From JAAYAY01 sp964429355 (lineage in GTDB: Bacteria; Planctomycetota; Planctomycetia; Pirellulales; Thermoguttaceae), in the NCBI GenBank assembly GCA_964429355.1, contig CAYSCH010000503.1, positions 1 through 5,880 on the forward strand: a stretch of 5,880 nucleotides of DNA. Reading direction: 5' to 3'. Of the stretch, positions 1-4,779 are shown one piece after another. Made by a program: the position numbers and the translations under genes. The number at the start of each line of letters is the position of its first letter. The first letter of the stretch is position 1. The notes beneath the pieces are model-generated. The model was given only the letters and a program-made list of their open reading frames with translations. It ran no database searches and was not told the DNA's origin.

Positions 1-925
1 ACTCGGTCTGCTCGTAGGTCATCAACAAGTCGGGAAACTCGAAGGTGGCCAACTGGGTGTCGGGTGTTTCGGAGTCGCCTTGAGTGAAGCGTTTACTCAC
101 GCAATAGACGGTGCTCGGATAGTCGACCCCGCAGAGCCACCGGGCCAGATCGATCTGATGAATCCCCTGGTACGACATCTGCCCGCCGGAATAGTCCCAC
201 AGCTTGCGCCACCGGGTGTGGATCGCCTGGTTGTACTTGCGGGCCGGTGCCGGGCCATTCCACATTTCCCAGTCGAGCGTTTCCGGCGGGTCGGTGTCGG
301 GCCCCCACTGGAAGTCGGGCTCGTAAGTCTGCTCAAACACGCGGCAAAGGTGCACCTTGCCCAGCTTCCCTTCGTCAAGGTACTGCTTGGCGGCAATATT
401 GTACGGGCCGCTCCGGTTCTGTGTGCCGATCTGCACGATCCGGTCGTACTTCCGGGCAGCCTCGACCGCCTGCCGGCCTTCCCAGCAGTTGTGGCTCTGC
501 GGCTTCTCGCAATACACGTCCTTGCCGGCCTGGCAGCAGAGGATCGTTGCCAGGGCGTGCCAGTGTGGCGGGGTGGCGATCACCGCGGCGTCGACCGAGG
601 TGTCTCCGAGCATCTCGCGAAAATCCTGGAGGCACTTGGGCTGCTTGCCTCCTTGGCGCTCCGCGTACTCTTTGGCTCGCGGTTCGTGCAATGCACGATT
701 CACGTCGCAGATGTAGGCAATCTTGCAATCACCGCGTTCGAGAAATCCCGTGGCCAGCGAGTGCCCTCGGCCTCCGCCGACGCCGATCATAGCCAGCACC
801 AGCCTGTCATTGGCCGGAGTCGCCCGGGCAGAACGCGGATTGGCCAGAATGGTGAGGCCGCCGGCCAGGCCGAGCGTCGCCGTTGGAGTACGCTGGAGGA
901 AACTGCGGCGGTTGATTTCAGACAT
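1..925 (-). CDS. Gfo/Idh/MocA-family oxidoreductase with Tat signal (C-terminus cut by window edge)
   Basis: Seen: 308 residues from ATG at 925 with no stop before the left edge. Residues 5-12 (NRRSFLQR) form a twin-arginine motif, followed by a hydrophobic stretch (about 16-28) and a possible cleavage site after S-A-R-A (32-35). A Rossmann fold follows: beta1 glycine-rich loop G48-V-G-G-G-R-G54, acidic D74 after beta2 (suits NAD ribose binding), T-P-P-H-W-H at 118-123, the family's E-K-P with catalytic-type lysine (140-142), and Q-I-G-T-Q-N at 165-170. The C-terminal substrate domain has W-N-G-P-A-P (222-227), then G247-G with G-I-H-Q-I-D-L-A-R-W (254-263), carrying H256 and D259. Family knowledge: these enzymes perform NAD(P)-dependent redox chemistry on sugars or cyclitols. 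Exported versions abound in planctomycetes and their substrates are mostly unknown. Full-length relatives have roughly 400-450 residues, so about a quarter to a third is missing. It is divergent from the glycosidase gene. Family is secure; substrate cannot be told. Confidence 0.95.
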   Translation of the reverse strand, partial: MSEINRRSFLQRTPTATLGLAGGLTILANPRSARATPANDRLVLAMIGVGGGRGHSLATGFLERGDCKIAYICDVNRALHEPRAKEYAERQGGKQPKCLQDFREMLGDTSVDAAVIATPPHWHALATILCCQAGKDVYCEKPQSHNCWEGRQAVEAARKYDRIVQIGTQNRSGPYNIAAKQYLDEGKLGKVHLCRVFEQTYEPDFQWGPDTDPPETLDWEMWNGPAPARKYNQAIHTRWRKLWDYSGGQMSYQGIHQIDLARWLCGVDYPSTVYCVSKRFTQGDSETPDTQLATFEFPDLLMTYEQTE

Positions 926-935
926 GGAACGTGCA

Positions 936-943
936 CCCTTTCC
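936..943 (-). promoter_or_regulatory. Ribosome-binding site of the Gfo/Idh/MocA gene
   Basis: On the minus strand GGAAAGGG lies 10 nt before the ATG at 925. The spacing is somewhat long, but the purine-rich core and the Tat motif starting five codons into the frame support this start. The same octamer precedes the membrane-protein gene at 4642. Confidence 0.5.
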
Positions 944-1243
944 ATGAAGTGTGGTTCGTTTTTCAGATGTGCTGCACGGGGCAGAGTCCAGACGGCCTGG
1001 CTATCTGCCAAAAGCAACCACTGGACAACGACTGCCGCGGAGCCGAGACCTGGCTCTTTCGAACAATGCCGAGTCAGATTGCAGAACAAACGGCTGGGCC
1101 GAAACTCCTCGCCCGAGTGTGCCCCGACAGGTGACTACTATGGTCCCCCTCGGGAACTCGCCTGTCAAGCGTTGACTGACGAAAGCTCGGACGATGGAAC
1201 CTGAATGGCCTTGCCTGATCCGCGGAAAAATCGTCGTCCTGAA

Positions 1244-1270
1244 GATAGCCGCGTGGGCTTGCCCCGCGCT
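1244..1270. repeat. 27-bp hairpin-forming repeat, copy 1 (REP-like)
   Basis: Identical to 1324-1350 over all 27 bases and in the same orientation. From base 4 on it folds on itself: AGC, GCG and GGG blocks pair with CCC, CGC and GCT blocks around a CTTG loop, leaving two single-base bulges. This gives about nine base pairs, nearly all G-C. The layout is that of a REP-type dispersed palindrome; wider dispersal cannot be tested from this window. Confidence 0.75.
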
Positions 1271-1281
1271 GGTTGGAGTAC

Positions 1282-1293
1282 AGGCTTCAGCCT
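1282..1293. repeat. Small perfect palindrome between the two repeat copies
   Basis: AGGCT-TC-AGCCT, a 5-bp inverted repeat with a 2-base centre, lies 11 bp after the first 27-bp copy. As RNA the innermost pairs would open to make a larger loop. It may belong to the same compound repeat unit, but this is only a suggestion because it occurs once here. Confidence 0.35.
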
Positions 1294-1323
1294 CCGTTCA
1301 TCAAAACACTCTGTCGCTACAAT

Positions 1324-1350
1324 GATAGCCGCGTGGGCTTGCCCCGCGCT
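1324..1350. repeat. 27-bp hairpin-forming repeat, copy 2 (REP-like)
   Basis: Exact second copy of 1244-1270, displaced by 80 bp. Similarity falls off at once upstream, and only a loosely shared GGTTG follows. The identity is therefore confined to the hairpin unit and is not the result of duplicating a longer segment. Confidence 0.75.
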
Positions 1351-1482
1351 CGGGTTGCGTCCGTGTTTTGCCTACGAACTCTGCCAGTCCCGGCCCATCA
1401 AGTTCCTAATCGCCTTGTCGCAAGTTCCTCTGGAAATCACGCAAGGCCATTTAGCAGACCGAGGGCAAAGGGGAATGGGAAA

Positions 1483-1511
1483 TTGACTGCAAAACACGAA
1501 AACTGGATACT
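1483..1511 (+). promoter_or_regulatory. Candidate sigma70-type promoter for the glycosidase gene
   Basis: TTGACT at 1483-1488 (5 of 6 to the -35 consensus), a 17-nt spacer, then GATACT at 1506-1511 (4 of 6 to TATAAT). A transcript would begin near 1518 and have a leader of about 120 nt before the ATG at 1639. Spacing is ideal, but such matches also arise by chance. Confidence 0.35.
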
Positions 1512-1589
1512 GCTCCTAACCGGAACCTGACGGGCTAACTCCCGGGTCGGCAGGGCCGCCGGTCAAGGCGAGCTACTGCTACGGTTGGA

Positions 1590-1611
1590 GCTGGGGTGGC
1601 GTGCCCCCGGC
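1590..1611 (+). promoter_or_regulatory. G+C-rich hairpin in the leader of the glycosidase gene
   Basis: GCTGGGG (1590-1596) pairs with CCCCGGC (1605-1611). This is a 7-bp stem with one T-G wobble and an 8-nt loop, ending 27 nt before the proposed start codon. There is no T-run after it, so it is not an obvious terminator. It would matter for translation if the transcript starts upstream as proposed. It also weakens the case for the TTG start at 1585, whose first codons would form this stem. Confidence 0.4.
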
Positions 1612-1638
1612 AAGTCGCAATTGTTTGTGAAGAACTTC

Positions 1639-3957
1639 ATGAGCTTTCAAGATATGAGATGTGCCTGGTTCATCGGACTGTGTGCAGCCATCCTGCTGCC
1701 GGCCTATTCGGCCGGCGCCGACCGTTTCGAGAGCACGGTGAGCGGCAGCGAAGAATCGGTGCCTGCCGGCTACGTGCCGCCGATGGTCAGCAACGGAAGC
1801 CTATGCATGTTGATCGACTACCAGGGAGGGCAATCGCAGCGCAGCTACGTGAAGATGACGCCGGGCATCTGGTGGGAGGGACGCCGATACGGACCCGCAC
1901 ACGATGAAATGGTGCCGCTGGGCCATTTCGAGCAGGAGTTGTCGGTCGCCGGTAGGGTGTGGAAGACTCCAACCCGCTGGACTCAAACGCTGAACACAAG
2001 AGAGGCGGTGGTGACATGCCGCAACGGGTATGACGACGCCTTGACGGTCGAGACGATCGTCTTCGTCCCGCTTGCACACGACCTGATCGCGGTGAAAAAG
2101 AGGATCTCGGCCGGGGACCCCAAGGTCCGTTCTGTGCGACTGACGTTCAAGTACCAGTTCACCGCCCCGGGAAACGACAACCGTGTTCCGCGGCGAACGG
2201 TCTGCTCGTCCGAACTGAGCGTTGAGCCAGGGGGTGTGGATTTCCTGTACCACGTGGACGGGTATCGCCCGTTGGACGGCATCATTTCGGTGTTTTCCGA
2301 CAAGCCGGCGGTGGCGGCAGTCGATAGGCAAGTGGCCACGTTATCGGCGGATGTGCCGCTCGACACGGGGCCTTTCGAAATGACGTTTTACCTGTTGTTG
2401 GCAGATTCGCTGGACGGAGACGACTACCGCGACCGAGCGGCCCAGTTGAAGGCCCGAGCCCGGCAGGAGGGTTTCGATCGTTTGCTGGCCTCGCATCGCC
2501 AGGAGTGGGGCAAATACTGGGACGAGTCGTACGTGCGGATTCCCGACGGGCCGCTGGAGAAGGCGTACGCTACGGCGCAGTACCATCTGCGGGCCAGCGC
2601 GACCCGGTGGTCATTTCCGGTGGGCATCTTTCCTACGCACTGGGCGGGGAGGTTCTTCGGCTGGGACGAGATGTTCTGTTACCAGGCGCTGGTGAGCAGC
2701 AATCATGGGGACATCGCCCGGCGCTGTCCCGAATTCCGGCTTGCGGGGCTGCCGAAGGCGCTCTCCCGGGCGAGCCACTACGGCAAACCGGGCATCTACG
2801 GTGCGCGATTTCCGTGGGAATCGCTGGAAGACGGGACGGAAGGCGCACCGCCAGGTTTCTGGATGGACCATGTGTTCCACATGTCCAACATCGCGGTGTC
2901 GGCCTGGTTCCAGTATCTCTACACGGACGACCGCGAGTATTTGAAGAACACGGGCTACCCGGTGATCAAGGAGTGCGCCCGGTTCTTTCTGGCCAACATG
3001 ATCTACGAGGGGTCGGACGGGGGGATGTTCGTGGGCAAATGCACGGACCTGGAGCGTCTGGGGCCGGCCAGGCAGAACCCGTTCATGACGTCCTGCGGGG
3101 CGATCTACACGCTGGAAGCGGCAGCCGAGGCGGCCCGGCTGCTCGAGACGGACGACACCGAGGCTGCCAACTGGGAACACGCGGCCGCGAAGCTGCGGCA
3201 GTCGCTGCCCCACGACGGCGAGAGGTACGTTCCCTACGCGGGCTGCCAGGAGGAGAGCGTGGCTTCGCTCGGGGGACTGTTTCCCTACCCTCTGTTCGAC
3301 GAGACCGATGTTCGCCAGCGGAATGCCGTCTACCACTTTGTTGCCAACGGCAAAGCGTCGGGGAACATGTACCCGGTCGGCCAGTCGCTCTGCGCATGGT
3401 ATGCGGGTTGGATGGCGGCCGCGCTGGCCGCACTGGGGGACCGGACGGAACCGGTCAAGTTGCTGGACAAGGCGGCGGAAGGGGCGGGTTGCTTCGGGGA
3501 GATGTTCGAGATCAACGAGCCCCAAGTCTCCATGCACCCCTGGTTCGCGACCGCCTCGGGGAACGTGGTTTACGCCCTGAACCAGATCCTGGTGCAGTCG
3601 CGAGGCGATCGGATTCTGATCGCCCCGGCGGTTCCGGATTCATGGGAGGATTATTCATTCAAGCTGGCCTGCCACGGCAATCTCGTCGTGACGGTGGCCG
3701 TGAGGGGCGGCCGTCTCGAAAGGCTCGTGTTAACCCCGGCCGACTCTGGCGTGGAGCGGATACGGACGCTGGTGATTCCGGAGCGGCTCATAGACACCGA
3801 CTCGATCCGGCCGGGCGCGATCCGTTCGATGACTACGCAAGACGGCTGTTGCCGGATGACGGTCGGTTTCGAGCGTGAGCTGGCCCTGGTGGGAACGGCA
3901 CAGGAAGGCGGGACAGAACCGGACGACAAGGGGAATGAGGGAAAAGCAACACGATGA
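1639..3957 (+). CDS. Secreted (alpha/alpha)6 six-hairpin glycosidase, GH65/GH95-like
   Basis: Seen: 772 residues with an N-terminal Sec-type signal (hydrophobic run after M-S-F-Q-D-M-R, likely cleavage after S-A-G-A). ATG at 1639 is preferred, with GAAGAA 4 nt upstream. ATG at 1654 also gives a good signal peptide; TTG at 1585 would place 18 unlikely residues before it. The N-terminal part is a beta-rich domain (V-S-N-G-S-L resembles the G-N-G-x-L-G of GH95). The helical barrel follows, with W342-D-E344, G-A-R-F-P-W-E-S at 388-395 followed by G-T-E (399-401), and T-D-L-E472-R-L-G-P. Near 621-627 is G-E-M-F-E-I-N-E. A C-terminal beta-sandwich starts at I-L-I-A-P-A-V-P-D-S-W, close to GH95 ends. 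GH65 members share the W-D-x-E and G-A-R-x-P-W-x-S pattern, with a catalytic Glu in the region around E472. Inferred: periplasmic or exported alpha-glycoside cleavage. The exact family and substrate are unknown, and the inverting base cannot be assigned safely. Confidence 0.88.
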   Translation: MSFQDMRCAWFIGLCAAILLPAYSAGADRFESTVSGSEESVPAGYVPPMVSNGSLCMLIDYQGGQSQRSYVKMTPGIWWEGRRYGPAHDEMVPLGHFEQELSVAGRVWKTPTRWTQTLNTREAVVTCRNGYDDALTVETIVFVPLAHDLIAVKKRISAGDPKVRSVRLTFKYQFTAPGNDNRVPRRTVCSSELSVEPGGVDFLYHVDGYRPLDGIISVFSDKPAVAAVDRQVATLSADVPLDTGPFEMTFYLLLADSLDGDDYRDRAAQLKARARQEGFDRLLASHRQEWGKYWDESYVRIPDGPLEKAYATAQYHLRASATRWSFPVGIFPTHWAGRFFGWDEMFCYQALVSSNHGDIARRCPEFRLAGLPKALSRASHYGKPGIYGARFPWESLEDGTEGAPPGFWMDHVFHMSNIAVSAWFQYLYTDDREYLKNTGYPVIKECARFFLANMIYEGSDGGMFVGKCTDLERLGPARQNPFMTSCGAIYTLEAAAEAARLLETDDTEAANWEHAAAKLRQSLPHDGERYVPYAGCQEESVASLGGLFPYPLFDETDVRQRNAVYHFVANGKASGNMYPVGQSLCAWYAGWMAAALAALGDRTEPVKLLDKAAEGAGCFGEMFEINEPQVSMHPWFATASGNVVYALNQILVQSRGDRILIAPAVPDSWEDYSFKLACHGNLVVTVAVRGGRLERLVLTPADSGVERIRTLVIPERLIDTDSIRPGAIRSMTTQDGCCRMTVGFERELALVGTAQEGGTEPDDKGNEGKATR

Positions 3958-3988
3958 AGCGATGTCCCTGAAGCCGAGACCCGGTCAA

Positions 3989-4642
3989 TCAGTAGTCGAC
4001 CTCCCGCGATCTCCCGTCGGCACATTCCGGCCCCGCCTTGCCACTCCCCGCGCGCCTCCTGAGCCTGGTGATGTCGACGACCATCCACGGCACGCTCACC
4101 AACAGGCTCAAATACAGTCCCAAGTGTATCCACCAGACCATAAGAAATCGACGGATCTGCTGGGCATCCAATACTTCTGCCAACTCCTCGGAAAAGTTGA
4201 GCGGATCAAGCTGCCGGAAGAAAAATGCCAGCGTGAATGCTGTTGCCACCGCCAGGACGACGGGCTTCCACAATAGCTTGACAAGCTTCTGAAAGGGAAT
4301 CGCCAAGGCACCCTTCCGAGTGCTGGCATACAGGCAGATCGCGCCGGCAATCGCTCCGGCAGAGAAGCCGGCCTCCACTGCCAGGATTGCCACCCGCATG
4401 GTGAACCCGTTACCAGGTGCGAGGCCTTTTCCGAAAATGAAGTAGTCGGGCGAAATGGATGAGGTGAAAAGGTCGTTGAACAGTCCGAAAAGACTGCCGA
4501 CGATTCCCGTGAGAATCACGAAGCCGTACTCCTTGGGTTTTGTCGCTTCTGCTCCATGGCGGTGCCGGTCGATGGCAACAATGAAGGCGATCAACGAAAT
4601 CAGCACGAGGATCCGGCACCAATATGGGATAGAAGTTACCAT
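3989..4642 (-). CDS. Uncharacterised five-segment membrane protein
   Basis: Seen: 217 residues with five hydrophobic segments at about 9-24, 39-59, 84-106, 127-142 and 166-189, then a basic, hydrophilic tail (R-L-R-R-R-A-G-S-G-K). The loop after segment 2 has N-D-L-F-T-S-S-I-S-P-D-Y-F (56-68). Segment 5 starts W-W-I-H-L-G-L-Y. A D-x-x-T-x-x-I-S-x-x-Y-F pattern plus a late W-x-H resembles, from memory, a family of unassigned bacterial inner-membrane proteins; this is weak recognition and no function is claimed. The start at 4642 is chosen because GGAAAGGG stands 4 nt before it and the protein then begins with segment 1. The frame stays open to 4792, but those 50 residues would be encoded by the insertion-sequence end. 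It converges on the glycosidase gene with 31 nt between the stops and no visible terminator. Confidence 0.8.
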   Translation of the reverse strand: MVTSIPYWCRILVLISLIAFIVAIDRHRHGAEATKPKEYGFVILTGIVGSLFGLFNDLFTSSISPDYFIFGKGLAPGNGFTMRVAILAVEAGFSAGAIAGAICLYASTRKGALAIPFQKLVKLLWKPVVLAVATAFTLAFFFRQLDPLNFSEELAEVLDAQQIRRFLMVWWIHLGLYLSLLVSVPWMVVDITRLRRRAGSGKAGPECADGRSREVDY

Positions 4643-4646
4643 CTCG

Positions 4647-4654
4647 CCCTTTCC
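4647..4654 (-). promoter_or_regulatory. Ribosome-binding site deciding the membrane-protein start
   Basis: GGAAAGGG on the minus strand, 4 nt before ATG at 4642. It is the strongest such site near any start in this frame. It decides against the upstream ATG at 4792, which lies inside the insertion sequence. Confidence 0.7.
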
Positions 4655-4726
4655 AGCCTGGCTGCACTTTCCGACGAAACGGCTGTAGTCCGGCTCAAGT
4701 TTCAGAATTGACCTTGCAATGAAAAA

Positions 4727-4775
4727 GGCTCTTCCATCACAAGACGTTTTCCAGAACGGAAGTGATGGGAGAGCC
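4727..4775 (+). promoter_or_regulatory. Stem-loop sequestering the transposase ribosome-binding site
   Basis: GGCTCTTCCATCAC (4727-4740) faces GTGATGGGAGAGCC (4762-4775). All 14 positions pair as RNA, with a single G-U wobble (4733 with 4769). The 21-nt loop holds a smaller nested pair, CGTT (4745-4748) with AACG (4755-4758). The right arm contains the whole Shine-Dalgarno run GGGAGAG and the alternative ATG at 4765, and ends 4 nt before the preferred start. In known IS elements such as IS10 and IS50, similar stems block translation of transcripts entering from outside. That role here is inferred from geometry. Confidence 0.75.
4767..4773 (+). promoter_or_regulatory. Transposase ribosome-binding site
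   Basis: GGGAGAG, with 6 nt before ATG at 4780. This favours 4780 over the in-frame ATG at 4765, whose nearest purine run (GGAAG) stands only 2 nt before it. The site lies entirely in the right arm of the stem-loop. Confidence 0.7.
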
Positions 4776-4779
4776 AACG

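Larger units (their letters stand above)
926..1638. other. Intergenic spacer between divergent genes
   Basis: About 0.7 kb with no convincing gene. Short open frames here lack codon bias, recognisable domains and good ribosome-binding sites. The stretch 926-1240 holds only a weak 6-bp inverted repeat (GACAGG at 1126-1131, CCTGTC at 1161-1166) around a smaller TCCC/GGGA pair. The stretch 1244-1350 holds two copies of a hairpin repeat with a small palindrome between them (separate entries). The part nearest the glycosidase gene carries a candidate promoter and a leader hairpin. No tRNA, riboswitch or rRNA-like structure was recognised. Confidence 0.7.

Noticed and set aside
1126..1166. Inverted repeat GACAGG/CCTGTC as a terminator of the divergent region
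   Set aside because: It has a 6-bp stem with a 29-nt loop, no T-run, and no gene ending next to it on either strand.
1173..1201. TTGACT at 1173 as a second promoter
   Set aside because: At 16-18 nt downstream there is no hexamer resembling TATAAT.
80..1204. Long plus-strand open frame of 374 codons
   Set aside because: It is antisense to the Gfo/Idh/MocA gene over most of its length, has no domain logic, and runs on into the repeat-poor part of the spacer. It is a G+C-driven shadow.
1244..1350. Possible CRISPR array
   Set aside because: There are only two copies, a 53-bp gap between them, strong internal palindromy with bulges, and no cas genes nearby.
1205..1530. Two short overlapping plus-strand frames across the 27-bp repeats
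   Set aside because: They are translated palindromic repeats without a ribosome-binding site or protein-like composition.
1585..1638. TTG at 1585 as the glycosidase start
   Set aside because: It would put 18 residues ahead of the signal peptide, and its first codons form the leader hairpin; ATG at 1639 with GAAGAA is simpler.
2611..3537. Minus-strand 308-codon frame antisense to the glycosidase
   Set aside because: Its codon composition mirrors the sense gene and it has no recognisable motif.
2505..3878. Plus-strand 457-codon frame inside the glycosidase gene
   Set aside because: It is an out-of-frame reading of a gene with clear domain motifs; its product is low-complexity Arg/Gly-rich and resembles nothing.
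3954..3971. ATG overlapping the glycosidase stop (ATGA), suggesting a coupled downstream gene
   Set aside because: The frame encodes only five residues before a stop, and the next real gene is on the other strand.
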